Shown here in pieces: positions 1-8,401 of a stretch of 64,000 bases of DNA. The notes beneath the pieces are model-generated. The model was given only the letters and a program-made list of their open reading frames with translations. It did no database searches and was not told where the DNA came from. A program made the position numbers and the translations under genes. Numbering within the stretch: position 1 is the stretch's first letter; every line of letters begins with the position of its first letter. Source of the stretch: Sphingomonas taxi (lineage in GTDB: Bacteria; Pseudomonadota; Alphaproteobacteria; Sphingomonadales; Sphingomonadaceae); assembly GCA_003240625.1 (NCBI GenBank), contig QFMX01000012.1:10039-74038 (forward strand), in the 5' to 3' direction.

Positions 1-239
1 TCCGGCGCCTTGGCGGGATCGAGAAACCGCTGCCACAACGTCAGGCTCTCGGCCCAGAAATCGCGCGCGCGCTCCAGCGTGGCAGGATCGGTAAAGCCGG
101 GGATCGCGGGAATACCCTCGGGCTTGGCCTGCATCGCGGCGAGGCCCTGCTCCATCATCATCTGCTGCGCACGGCCCATCACCCAGGTCCAGTGCTGGAG
201 ATCGGGCAGGCTGGGTGAATCAGGCGGAGTTTCGGCCAT
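1..239 (-). CDS. phaC: Class I polyhydroxyalkanoate synthase PhaC, N-terminal part (cut by window edge)
   Basis: The frame starts at an ATG at 239 and runs off the left edge after about 79 codons. The translation carries the amphipathic N-terminal region of class I PHA synthases, including the motifs HWTWVMGRAQQMM (about residues 16-28) and FWAESLTLWQRFLDP (about 61-75). PhaC polymerises (R)-3-hydroxyacyl-CoA into storage polyester on the surface of cytoplasmic granules. The catalytic alpha/beta-hydrolase domain with its Cys-Asp-His triad lies outside the window. The gene is divergent from the aminotransferase at 373, so the 133 bases between them should hold both promoters. The family call is an inference from the N-terminal part alone. 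Confidence 0.8.
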   Translation of the reverse strand, partial: MAETPPDSPSLPDLQHWTWVMGRAQQMMMEQGLAAMQAKPEGIPAIPGFTDPATLERARDFWAESLTLWQRFLDPAKAP

Positions 240-372
240 GGCATCCTCTGCTTTTTCGGGAGCTTAACCGATGCGCCGGGTCAATCCATCCCTCTTGAAG
301 ATCCAGACGATCCAAAGGTTTCCGCATTCCAACGAATGACGTAAGGATCGTGCGCCATCACACGAGGGTTCC

Positions 373-1581
373 ATGTCCGAAGACTTCTACCGCATCAAAC
401 GTTTGCCCCCTTACGTCATCGCCGAAGTGAACGCGATGCGGGCGGCGGCGCGCGCGGGCGGAGAGGACATCATCGATCTCGGCATGGGCAATCCCGATCT
501 GCCGCCGCCCGAGCACGTCATCGAGAAGCTCGTCGAAGTCGCACGCAAACCCGGCGCGCACGGCTATTCGCAGTCGAAGGGCATTCCCGGGTTGCGCAAG
601 GCCCAGGCGAATTACTATGGTCGCCGCTTCGGCGTCGACGTCGATCCCGAGACCGAAGTCGTCGTCACGATGGGCTCGAAGGAAGGCCTCGCGAGCCTCG
701 CCACCGCGATCACCGCGCCCGGCGACGTCGTGCTTGCGCCGAACCCGTCCTATCCGATCCACACTTTCGGGTTCATCATCGCCGGCGCGACGATCCGCGC
801 GGTGCCGACGACGCCCGACGAGGCGTATTTCGAGAGCCTCGAGCGCGCGATGGCGTTCACCGTGCCGCGCCCGTCGATCCTGGTCGTCAACTATCCGTCC
901 AACCCGACGGCGGAGGCGGTCGACCTCGCCTTCTACGAGCGCCTCGTCGCGTGGGCGAAGGAGAACCAGGTCTGGATCATCTCCGATCTCGCCTATTCGG
1001 AACTGTATTACGACGGCAATCCGACTCCCTCGATCCTTCAGGTGCCTGGCGCGAAGGACATCGCGATCGAGTTCACGTCGCTCAGCAAGACCTATTCGAT
1101 GGCCGGCTGGCGGATCGGCTTCGCGGTCGGCAACAAGACGCTGATCGCGGCGATGAGCCGGGTGAAGAGCTACCTCGATTACGGCGCGTTCACGCCGATC
1201 CAGGCCGCCGCCTGTGCCGCGCTCAACGGCCCGCAGGATATCGTCGAGCGCAACCGCCAGCTCTACCACAAGCGCCGCGACGTGCTGGTCGAGAGCTTCG
1301 GCCGTGCCGGCTGGGACATCCCAAGCCCCCGCGCGTCGATGTTCGCCTGGGCGCCTCTGCCACCCGCGCTCGCGCACTTAGGTAGCCTTGAGTTCACCAA
1401 ACAATTGCTGACTCACGCGCACGTCGCGGTGGCCCCAGGGGTGGGCTACGGCGAAAACGGCGAGGGCTATGTGAGGATCGCGATGGTCGAGAACGAACAG
1501 CGGCTCCGCCAGGCGGCGCGCAACGTGAAGAAGTATCTCCAGTCGATGGGCGTCAACACACCCGCGCGTGGGGCCGGCTGA
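373..1581 (+). CDS. Class I/II PLP aminotransferase, AlaC / LL-diaminopimelate aminotransferase type
   Basis: This 402-residue fold-type I aminotransferase has the family's usual length. Visible landmarks are GMGNPDLPPP near residue 37, NYPSNPTAE near 175-185 and the PLP-binding segment SLSKTYSMAGWR, in which the Schiff-base lysine is Lys239. The sequence most resembles the AlaC (YfdZ) group, which makes alanine from pyruvate and glutamate and is often labelled LL-diaminopimelate aminotransferase. Substrate cannot be fixed from sequence. Only 8 bases separate it from the permease gene downstream, so 373-2791 is probably one transcript. Confidence 0.88.
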   Translation: MSEDFYRIKRLPPYVIAEVNAMRAAARAGGEDIIDLGMGNPDLPPPEHVIEKLVEVARKPGAHGYSQSKGIPGLRKAQANYYGRRFGVDVDPETEVVVTMGSKEGLASLATAITAPGDVVLAPNPSYPIHTFGFIIAGATIRAVPTTPDEAYFESLERAMAFTVPRPSILVVNYPSNPTAEAVDLAFYERLVAWAKENQVWIISDLAYSELYYDGNPTPSILQVPGAKDIAIEFTSLSKTYSMAGWRIGFAVGNKTLIAAMSRVKSYLDYGAFTPIQAAACAALNGPQDIVERNRQLYHKRRDVLVESFGRAGWDIPSPRASMFAWAPLPPALAHLGSLEFTKQLLTHAHVAVAPGVGYGENGEGYVRIAMVENEQRLRQAARNVKKYLQSMGVNTPARGAG

Positions 1582-1589
1582 CCGCCCAC

Positions 1590-2366
1590 GTGGATATCAA
1601 TCCGTTATATTCGGTGGCCGGCGTGCTCGTCGGCCTCATCGTCGGGCTGACGGGTGTCGGCGGCGGATCGCTGATGACGCCGCTGCTGGTGCTCGTCTTC
1701 GGTTTCCACCCGGCGACCGCGGTCGGCACCGACCTGCTCTACGCGTCGGCGACCAAGACGGTCGGGACGACCGTGCACGGTTGGCGCGGCACGGTCGATT
1801 GGCGGGTCGTGAGGCGGCTCGCGACCGGCAGCGTCCCCGCGGCGATCGCGACGCTGCTCGTACTCAACCATCTCGGCGAGAAATCGTCCGACACGGGGCA
1901 TGCGATCACCGTCGTGCTCGGCGTGACGCTGATCCTGTCTGCGGTGGCGACGTTCTTCCGCGGCAAGATCGTCGCGTGGCTGACGCCGCGGATCGGCACG
2001 GTCGGCGGTGAACGCCAGGCGGTACTGACGATCCTGCTAGGCGCGGTACTCGGCGTGCTGGTGTCGCTGACGTCGGTCGGTGCCGGCGCGCTGGGCATGA
2101 CCGCCCTGCTGATCCTGTACCCGACGCTGCCGATCAATCGGCTGGTCGGCTCGGACATCGCCCATGCCGTGCCGCTGACGTTGCTCGGCGGGATCGGCCA
2201 CTGGATCCTCGGCTCGGTCGACGTCGACCTGCTGGTGTCGCTGCTGATCGGCTCGATCCCCGGCATCATCGTCGGCAGCCTGATCGCCACCCGCGTTTCG
2301 GACCGCGTGCTGGTCCCGGTACTCGCGACCGTGCTGGCGATCGTCGGCGTCCGGCTGATCTTCTGA
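1590..2366 (+). CDS. TauE/SafE-family sulfite exporter-like membrane permease
   Basis: The protein has 258 residues with the glycine-rich first helix typical of the family (LIVGLTGVGGGSLMTPLL, about residues 16-33) and a second half that repeats this pattern (LVSLTSVGAGALGMTALL, about 153-170). About eight hydrophobic segments predict an inner-membrane transporter. TauE/SafE proteins export sulfite, sulfoacetate or related organosulfur anions; the substrate here is unknown. The start is a GTG eight bases after the upstream stop, and the gene ends in a TGATG overlap with the thioesterase gene, which indicates translational coupling. Confidence 0.85.
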   Translation: MDINPLYSVAGVLVGLIVGLTGVGGGSLMTPLLVLVFGFHPATAVGTDLLYASATKTVGTTVHGWRGTVDWRVVRRLATGSVPAAIATLLVLNHLGEKSSDTGHAITVVLGVTLILSAVATFFRGKIVAWLTPRIGTVGGERQAVLTILLGAVLGVLVSLTSVGAGALGMTALLILYPTLPINRLVGSDIAHAVPLTLLGGIGHWILGSVDVDLLVSLLIGSIPGIIVGSLIATRVSDRVLVPVLATVLAIVGVRLIF

Positions 2367-2791
2367 TGCGGCCGGGCTTTGCCTTCTCGACGCGGTTTCG
2401 CGTGCGTTATGCCGAGATCGACGGCCAGCGCATCGTCTTCAACTCGCGCTATCTCGAATATGCCGACGTCGCGGTCACCGAGTTCTGGGAATGGACCGGG
2501 ATCGCGGAGACCCTGCCGGAGATCTGGCCGACGACCGAGTTCAACGTACGCCGCACCGAGATCGACTACCTCAAGCCGTTCCGCCTCGGCGATACGGTGG
2601 AGGCGTTCGTGCGGATCGAGAAGCTGGGGACGACGAGCCTGACGAAGCGCTTCGAACTGGCGCATGCGGAGACTGGGGAGTTGCACACGGTGATCACGAT
2701 GGTCAGCGTGCATGTCGATCTGGAGACGGGGCGACCGGTCGCGTTGCCAAACGCGATCCGCACAGTGCTGGAGTCGCTACCCACCCACTAA
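2366..2791 (+). CDS. Acyl-CoA thioesterase, 4HBT/YbgC-like hotdog protein
   Basis: This 141-residue single-hotdog protein begins FSTRFRVRYAEIDGQ and continues with NSRYLEYADVAVTEFWEW, the pattern of the 4-hydroxybenzoyl-CoA thioesterase family. In that pattern an Asp or Glu near the start of the central helix activates water to cleave the thioester. It probably hydrolyses an acyl-CoA in the cytosol; chain length is not predictable. Its ATG overlaps the permease stop (TGATG), so it is the last gene of the 373-2791 unit. A family A palindromic repeat begins 9 bases after its stop and may act as the transcript end. Confidence 0.82.
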   Translation: MRPGFAFSTRFRVRYAEIDGQRIVFNSRYLEYADVAVTEFWEWTGIAETLPEIWPTTEFNVRRTEIDYLKPFRLGDTVEAFVRIEKLGTTSLTKRFELAHAETGELHTVITMVSVHVDLETGRPVALPNAIRTVLESLPTH

Positions 2792-2800
2792 CGCAACAGT

Positions 2801-2910
2801 CCCCCCTCCCTGAAAGGGAGGGGTAGGGGGTGGGTTGGCCAATTGGCGAGCGCCAGCAGCAGCCCCAAGCCGACCCACCCCCAGCCCCTCCCTTCCAGGG
2901 AGGGGAGCAG
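2801..2910. repeat. Palindromic repeat family A, copy 1
   Basis: A 110-base element whose ends are inverted (CCCCTCCCTGAAAGGGAGGGG at the left, CCCTCCCTTCCAGGGAGGGG at the right). A second inverted pair (GGGGGTGGGTTGG and CCGACCCACCCCCAG) flanks a variable core. It sits between the convergent thioesterase and HxlR genes. The same structure recurs at 28026-28134 and, inside thiD, at 30646-30751. Confidence 0.9.
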
Positions 2911-2914
2911 AAGC

Positions 2915-3388
2915 CTACTCCGCCGCCTCAGCCTCCACACCCGCAATTTCCCCCGGCAGCGCCCAGATCAGGTCGCCCTTCCCCAGCACGCGCCCATCAT
3001 GCGCCCGCACCGAGACCGGCTGCAACGGCCGCCGATCGCGCGCGTCGACCAGGATCGGGAACGCCGGCACGCACGTCTCCCACCGCTCGCCCCATTGCCG
3101 CAGCGCGATCATCGTCGGCAGCAGCGCGAAACCCTTGTCCGTCAGCCCGTAGGCGATCTTGCGGCGATCCTCCGGGATCGGTTGCCGCGCGAGGATGCCG
3201 TGCTCGACCAGCCGCGCGAGCCGGTTCGCCAGGATGTTGCGCGCAATGCCGAGCTCCGACTGGAACTCCTCGAAATGATGCAGGCCGTTGAACGCGGCGC
3301 GGAGAATCAGGAACGACCAGCGCTCGCCCATTGCCTCCAGTGCGGCGGGCAGGCTGCATTCCAGCAATGGTTCGCGCAATTTGCCCAT
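2915..3388 (-). CDS. HxlR-family winged-helix transcriptional regulator
   Basis: The 157-residue protein shows the HxlR/DUF24 pattern: CSLPAALEAMGERWSFLILR at the N-terminus, then FNGLHHFEEFQ, LGIARNILANRLARL as the recognition helix region and RKIAYGLTDKGFALLP in the wing. Such proteins are small dimeric repressors or activators, often of redox or detoxification genes. The ATG at 3388 is preferred over the GTG at 3391 because the upstream AGGA lies 7 bases from it. The 3' end abuts repeat A. No target gene is evident beside it; the upstream neighbour rsh is divergent. Confidence 0.88.
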   Translation of the reverse strand: MGKLREPLLECSLPAALEAMGERWSFLILRAAFNGLHHFEEFQSELGIARNILANRLARLVEHGILARQPIPEDRRKIAYGLTDKGFALLPTMIALRQWGERWETCVPAFPILVDARDRRPLQPVSVRAHDGRVLGKGDLIWALPGEIAGVEAEAAE

Positions 3389-3596
3389 CACGTCATCCTC
3401 GTCCGTGGGCGAACGTACCGCATAAGCCGCCGAAGCGAAACGCCCCGGTTATCCTGCGTTATACGCCCCTGGATACGCGACTGGCACAGCGAATTGCCGA
3501 CGCCCCCCTGGAGGCCCCCACTGGATCGCCCACTAGATCACAGTGATGCGATGCTTTTTGTTGCCAAAAGTCCCCGCCCGGCCCCATCTATGGCGG

Positions 3597-5702
3597 GTGT
3601 TGCGCCAATATGAACTGGTCGATCGCGTCCTCGACTACGATCCCGACGCCGACGAGGCGCTGCTGAACCGCGCCTATGTCTTCTCGATGCAGGCGCACGG
3701 GTCGCAAAAGCGCGCGAGCGGCGATCCGTATTTCAGCCACCCGATCGAGGTGGCGGGGATTCTCACCGACCTGCACCTCGACGCGGAGACGATCGCGACC
3801 GCGATCCTGCACGACACAATCGAGGACACGGTCGCCACGCCCGAGGAGATCGAACGGCTGTTCGGTGCTTCGGTCGCGCGCCTCGTCGACGGCGTCACGA
3901 AGCTCAGCAAGATCGAGGCGCAGACCGAAAACGAACGCGCCGCCGAAAACCTGCGCAAATTCCTGCTCGCGATGTCCGACGACATCCGCGTGCTGCTGGT
4001 CAAGCTCGCCGACCGCCTGCACAACATGCGAACGCTGCACCACATCGCCAAGCCCGAGAAGCGCCGTCGCATCGCCAAGGAGACGATGGACATCTACGCG
4101 CCGCTCGCCGAGCGGATCGGCATGTACGAGTTCATGCGCGAGATGCAGTCGCTGGCGTTCGAACAGCTCGAGCCAGAAGCGTCCGAATCGATCAACCGCC
4201 GCCTCGAACAGCTGAAAAAGGGCGACGGCGACCGCATCGCCAAGATCGCGTCCGGGCTGAAGCTGGTGCTGTCGCGAGCCGGGGTCGACGCGGAGATTTC
4301 GGGGCGCGAAAAACACCCCTATTCGATCTTCCGGAAGATGTCCGAACGCCACATCAGCTTCGAACAACTCTCAGATGTAATGGCCTTCCGCGCGATCGTC
4401 CCGACCGAGGAGGATTGCTACCGTGCACTTGGGATCATCCATCAGCGCTGGCCGATGGTGCCGGGGCGGTTCAAGGATTACATCTCGACGCCCAAGCGCA
4501 ACGGCTATCGTTCGCTGCATACCTCGGTGATCCATGCCGACAGCGCGCGGATCGAGATCCAGATCCGCACGCCCGACATGCACGCGCAGGCCGAGTTCGG
4601 GCTAGCGGCGCACTGGGCGTACAAACAGCAGATCAACGGCAGCGACCGGCAGGTCAGCTGGATTCGCGATCTCGTCGAGATCCTCGATACCGCCGAAAGC
4701 CCCGAAGAGCTGCTCGAACATACGCGGATGGCGATGTACACCGATCGCATCTTCGCGTTCACGCCGAAAGGCGAGCTGATCCAGCTTCCCAAAGGCGCGA
4801 CCTCGATCGACTTCGCCTATGCCGTGCACACCGATCTCGGCGACCAGGCGGTCGGCGCGAAGGTCAACGGTCGGGTCGTGCCGCTGTCGACAGTGATCGA
4901 GAATGGCGACCAGGTGCAGATCCTGCGCTCGAAGGGCCAGTCGCCGCAGCCGCAATGGCTGAACGTCGCGACCACCGGCAAGGCGCTCGCCGCGATCCGC
5001 CGGCATCTGCGTCAGAAAGAGCGCGTCGAGCAGACTGCACTTGGCCAGACCTTGTACGAGGATATCGTCACCCGCCTGCCCGCGCAGATCGGCACCGACG
5101 CACTTACCCACGCGCTGAAGCGGCTGAAGCTGCCCGACGAATCGTCGCTGATGGTGGCGATCGCGCGGCGCACCTTGTCCGATGCGGCCGTGATGGAGGC
5201 GCTGATGCCGGGCTCGGCCGGTGCGGACGTGACGCATGCGCTGGCACCGCAATCGAGCGCGATCTCGATCAAGGGGCTGACTCCCGGTGTCGCCTACGAC
5301 CTCGCCACGTGCTGCCACCCGGTACCGGGTGACCGGATCGTCGGATTGCGCCGGCCGGACGCAGGCATCGAAGTCCATGCGATCGACTGCAAGGTTCTTG
5401 CCGAACTTGCCGAGCGCTCGGAGAACGAGACCGACTGGGTGGATGTCGCGTGGGGCGACGAAACCGAAGGGGCCGTCGCGCGGATATCGGTGATGGTGAA
5501 GAACGAGCCGGGCTCGCTCGGCATCGTCTCGACGATCATCGGCGGGCACAAGGCGAACATCATCAACCTGCGGCTCGATACCCGCGACAAGAGCTTCCAC
5601 ACCAACGAGATCGACGTCGAGGTGCACGACGTGCAGCAGCTGATGCGGCTGATGGCGGGGCTGCGTGCAGCGGATGCCGTGCATACCGTGGAGCGGGTGT
5701 AG
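3597..5702 (+). CDS. rsh: Bifunctional (p)ppGpp synthetase/hydrolase, RelA/SpoT family
   Basis: This is the stringent-response enzyme, which makes ppGpp from GDP/GTP plus ATP and hydrolyses it. In order, the protein has an HD hydrolase domain (YFSHPIEVAG, then the HDTIEDT motif at about residues 72-78), a synthetase domain (GRFKDYISTPKRNGYRSLHT), a TGS domain beginning IFAFTPKGELIQLPKGA, a conserved Cys-His region (DLATCCHPVPGD) and a C-terminal ACT domain (VARISVMVKNEPGSLG). Both catalytic halves look intact. The frame also opens at a GTG at 3543, but family proteins begin close to RQYELV, so the GTG at 3597 is preferred (701 residues). A single Rsh is usual in alphaproteobacteria. Confidence 0.93.
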   Translation: MLRQYELVDRVLDYDPDADEALLNRAYVFSMQAHGSQKRASGDPYFSHPIEVAGILTDLHLDAETIATAILHDTIEDTVATPEEIERLFGASVARLVDGVTKLSKIEAQTENERAAENLRKFLLAMSDDIRVLLVKLADRLHNMRTLHHIAKPEKRRRIAKETMDIYAPLAERIGMYEFMREMQSLAFEQLEPEASESINRRLEQLKKGDGDRIAKIASGLKLVLSRAGVDAEISGREKHPYSIFRKMSERHISFEQLSDVMAFRAIVPTEEDCYRALGIIHQRWPMVPGRFKDYISTPKRNGYRSLHTSVIHADSARIEIQIRTPDMHAQAEFGLAAHWAYKQQINGSDRQVSWIRDLVEILDTAESPEELLEHTRMAMYTDRIFAFTPKGELIQLPKGATSIDFAYAVHTDLGDQAVGAKVNGRVVPLSTVIENGDQVQILRSKGQSPQPQWLNVATTGKALAAIRRHLRQKERVEQTALGQTLYEDIVTRLPAQIGTDALTHALKRLKLPDESSLMVAIARRTLSDAAVMEALMPGSAGADVTHALAPQSSAISIKGLTPGVAYDLATCCHPVPGDRIVGLRRPDAGIEVHAIDCKVLAELAERSENETDWVDVAWGDETEGAVARISVMVKNEPGSLGIVSTIIGGHKANIINLRLDTRDKSFHTNEIDVEVHDVQQLMRLMAGLRAADAVHTVERV

Positions 5703-5749
5703 AAACATCCGACGATGACGGCGGGCGCGGCGGGCGCTAGACGGGGGCG

Positions 5750-6787
5750 ATGAACCGTCCAGCCCTTTCGATCCCGGCCCTTTCAATCGTCGTCCCCTGC
5801 TATAACGAGGCGGCGTGCCTCGACGTCCTGCACGCACGCATTTCCGGGGCGGCGAAAGTCGCGGTCGGCGACGATTACGAGATCGTACTGATCAACGACG
5901 GCTCGCGCGACGACAGTTGGGGCGTCATGCAGCGTCTCGCCGCGGCTGATCCAAGGCTGGTCGCGATCAACCTGTCGCGTAACCACGGGCATCAGCTGGC
6001 ACTCACCGCCGGGCTGGACCTGTGCGCCGGCGAGCAGATCCTGATCATCGACGCCGACCTTCAGGATCCGCCCGAACTGCTGTCCGACATGCGCGCGGCG
6101 ATGGCGGCGAGCCAGGCGGACGTGGTGTATGCGGTGCGGCGCCAGCGCGCGGGCGAGACGGTGTTCAAGAAGGCGACCGCCGCTGCGTTCTACCGGATGC
6201 TGACGCGGATGACCGACACGCCGATCCCGCTCGACACCGGTGATTTCCGCTTGATGAGTCGGCGCGCGCTGGATGCGTTCCTGTCGCTGCCCGAGCAGGC
6301 GCGGTTCATCCGCGGCATGGTCGCGTGGATCGGCTTCCGCCAGGTTCCCTTCCCGTACGACCGCGCCGAGCGGCTGGCGGGGGAGACGAACTACCCTCTG
6401 GCAAAGATGATCCGGCTGGCGTTCGACGCCGTCACCGGCTTCTCGACCGCGCCGTTGCGGTTCGCCAGCCATGCGGGACTCGCGCTGACCGGCGTTTCGT
6501 TGCTGCTGTTCGTGTATATCGCGATCGGCTGGCTGTCGGGCAGCGCGGTGCAGGGCTGGACCTCGACGATGCTCGTCACGGTGTTCCTGGGCGCGGTGCA
6601 GATGTTCGTGCTGGGGATGATCGGCGAGTATCTGGGGCGGTTGTACGTCGAATCGAAGCGGCGGCCGTTGTATATCGTCGCGGACGTGGCGGGCCCGATC
6701 CAGGGGAAGGCGACCTTGGGGTTTCGGGCGGAACCGGTGGACGTGGCGCGGTTGCCTGACGGCTCCCTTCCGGGTCGTATCGACTGA
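5750..6787 (+). CDS. Polyprenyl-phosphate glycosyltransferase, GT2 family (GtrB/DPM1-like)
   Basis: The 345-residue protein has an N-terminal GT-A domain: SIVVPCYNEAACL at the start, INDGSRDDSW, and the DXD-type IIDADLQDPPEL motif that binds metal and nucleotide sugar. Two hydrophobic segments follow near residues 240-262 and 275-295. This layout is that of GtrB and dolichol-phosphate mannose synthase relatives, which load a sugar from UDP or GDP onto undecaprenyl phosphate at the inner face of the inner membrane. A GtrA flippase and a GT-C-like protein lie within 3 kb. The family is secure; the sugar is unknown. Confidence 0.88.
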   Translation: MNRPALSIPALSIVVPCYNEAACLDVLHARISGAAKVAVGDDYEIVLINDGSRDDSWGVMQRLAAADPRLVAINLSRNHGHQLALTAGLDLCAGEQILIIDADLQDPPELLSDMRAAMAASQADVVYAVRRQRAGETVFKKATAAAFYRMLTRMTDTPIPLDTGDFRLMSRRALDAFLSLPEQARFIRGMVAWIGFRQVPFPYDRAERLAGETNYPLAKMIRLAFDAVTGFSTAPLRFASHAGLALTGVSLLLFVYIAIGWLSGSAVQGWTSTMLVTVFLGAVQMFVLGMIGEYLGRLYVESKRRPLYIVADVAGPIQGKATLGFRAEPVDVARLPDGSLPGRID

Positions 6788-6793
6788 TCCTCA

Positions 6794-6901
6794 CACCACC
6801 CCGGCGGAGACCGGGGCCCACTTGGAAAGGTCGCAGTAACGGAGCGCGGACCTCAGTTGGCCACGTCCCCCAATTGGGCCCCGGCCTTCGCCGGGGTGGT
6901 G
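6794..6901. repeat. Palindromic repeat family F, copy 1
   Basis: Inverted ends CACCACCCCGGCGGAGACCGG and CCGGCCTTCGCCGGGGTGGTG surround an inner pair reading GGCCCACTTGG and CCAATTGGGCC. It lies between convergent genes, where it could form a strong hairpin and end both transcripts. The second copy is inside tsaC at 41820-41924. Confidence 0.85.
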
Positions 6902-6960
6902 CTTCCCTAAGAAATCCAGCGCGGGCGTTCTTCACCCCCGCCGCACCGGATTTACCGCCA

Positions 6961-7074
6961 ATCCTCCCCTTGCAGGGGAGGTGGCAGCGCGAAGCGCTGA
7001 CGGAGGGGTGACCTGCTCTCGATAGGGCGCTACCCCTCCGTCGCTACGCGACACCTCCCCTGCGAGGGGAGGAT
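6961..7074. repeat. Palindromic repeat family B, copy 1
   Basis: The 114-base element has end arms ATCCTCCCCTTGCAGGGGAG and CTCCCCTGCGAGGGGAGGAT, each itself a small hairpin. An inner inverted pair, GACGGAGGGGT and ACCCCTCCGTC, surrounds a variable core. It lies just past the methyltransferase stop. Further copies are at 12470, 15736, 21595 and 22425. Confidence 0.9.
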
Positions 7075-7083
7075 CGAGGAGCG

Positions 7084-7821
7084 TTACCGCGGCACCGCGA
7101 GCGTCACGATCGAGACACCCGGCGTCATCGGCATGCGGCCGACCAGATGCCGCTCGAGCCGGAAGATCTTCTCGAACAGCGCATTGACCATCTTAGGCGG
7201 GGGCGAATCGTCGCTGTCGTCGCGCCCCGTCATCCGCCCGGCGATCCGCGCGGCCGCCGCCAGCGGGAACAGCAGCGAATTGAAATAGCCTAGCTTCTCC
7301 GGCTTCAGACCCGCGGTCTCGATGGCCGACTTCAACGTCGTCTTCGAGTAGCGGCGGTGGTGGTGGTTCACGACGTCGTGTGCGCTCCAGAGCCAGGCGT
7401 GGGCGGGGACTGCGATCAGGATCTTGCCACCCGGCGCCAGGCAATCCGCCATTGCCTTCAATGCGGCGACGTCGTCCTCGATATGCTCGACCACGTCGAG
7501 GACCGCGATCAGGTCGTAATGCTTGCGGGGCACGCCGGGGAGTTCGGGCAAGGGTGCCGCGCCGACGGGCTTGCCCAGCCGTTCGCTGGCGATCTCGCGT
7601 GCGGCGGGGTCGATCTCGATCGCGTCGATGCTGCCGGACTCGGCGAACTCGGCGAGCATCGGCAGGTTATGCCCGGTGCCGCAGCCGATCTCGAGGATCT
7701 TCGCATTCTTCGGCAACGCGCCGTAGCGGGTCAGGTAATCGGCGAGGATGTCGCGGCGCGCGCGGTACCACCAGTGCGTGGAATCGTGGGCGGCCATCCG
7801 GTCGTAGACGATGCGGTCCAT
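7084..7821 (-). CDS. Class I SAM-dependent methyltransferase
   Basis: The 245-residue protein has the Rossmann methyltransferase motifs: motif I ILEIGCGTGHN near residues 42-52, the acidic end of strand 2 (IDAIEIDP) and motif IV-like HYDLIAVLDVVEHIEDD near 105-120. The form resembles cytosolic methyltransferases found with glycan or lipid biosynthesis genes. Its start lies 30 bases from the stop of the GtrA-like gene on the same strand, so the two probably share a transcript. The substrate is not predictable; membership in the surface-sugar locus is an inference from position. Confidence 0.85.
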   Translation of the reverse strand: MDRIVYDRMAAHDSTHWWYRARRDILADYLTRYGALPKNAKILEIGCGTGHNLPMLAEFAESGSIDAIEIDPAAREIASERLGKPVGAAPLPELPGVPRKHYDLIAVLDVVEHIEDDVAALKAMADCLAPGGKILIAVPAHAWLWSAHDVVNHHHRRYSKTTLKSAIETAGLKPEKLGYFNSLLFPLAAAARIAGRMTGRDDSDDSPPPKMVNALFEKIFRLERHLVGRMPMTPGVSIVTLAVPR

Positions 7822-7851
7822 TACTTGTCGGCCCTGCGGTTGGAATTCATG

Positions 7852-8277
7852 TCAGTTGAAAACCCAAAGACGGTTGAGCACGAAGCTCAGGATAGCGGCA
7901 AGAAGAACGGCGGGAATCAGCGGGATCCACGGGTGCAGATGAAGCAGCGCGGTGCCGATCCAGGTGATGACCGCGTTGAGACTCAGCCCCGCGGCCTGGA
8001 CGATCACGAACTTGAAATGCCGCCCCGCCCCCGGCTCCTTCGCGTGCCCCTTGAAGCTCCAGCGGCTGTGCAGGAAGAACCCGACCACCACCGCGACCGC
8101 GAACGCGAACGGCACCGCAGCGACCGCCTGGCGTGGCGGGAAGACATAGGCGGTCAGCGGCAGGTAGACGAGCGAATAGACGACGCTGGAAATCCCGCCG
8201 GCGATGCCGAAGCGCACGAGCTGGCCGAGCACGCCGCTTGCCCGCATCTGCTCCATCTGTCGCCAAATCGCCTGCAT
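7852..8277 (-). CDS. GtrA-family membrane protein (lipid-linked sugar flippase type)
   Basis: This 141-residue protein is almost entirely four hydrophobic helices. It has the GtrA signature LVRFGIAGGISSVVYSLVY near residues 20-38, NAVITWIGTALL in helix 3 and the C-terminal FVLNRLWVFN. GtrA-type proteins are thought to move polyprenyl-phosphate sugars across the inner membrane. With the GtrB-like enzyme at 5750 and the large membrane protein at 8402 it completes the usual three components of a Gtr-type glycosylation system, though here the genes are split over both strands. Confidence 0.88.
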   Translation of the reverse strand: MQAIWRQMEQMRASGVLGQLVRFGIAGGISSVVYSLVYLPLTAYVFPPRQAVAAVPFAFAVAVVVGFFLHSRWSFKGHAKEPGAGRHFKFVIVQAAGLSLNAVITWIGTALLHLHPWIPLIPAVLLAAILSFVLNRLWVFN

Positions 8278-8401
8278 GCCCGCCTTGTTCTTTACCCTCC
8301 GGCGATCGCGCCGGTGCCTTGTTCTTTACGGGCACCGCGATAGAGCGACGCTTGAGATACGCCCGCGCATCTAGAGTGCGTGCGGGCTGGAGGAAAGCGT
8401 T

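Noticed and set aside
358..1377. A 339-codon frame opposite the aminotransferase
   Set aside because: It is antisense to a clear PLP enzyme and consists of Arg-, Asp- and His-rich sequence without a domain.
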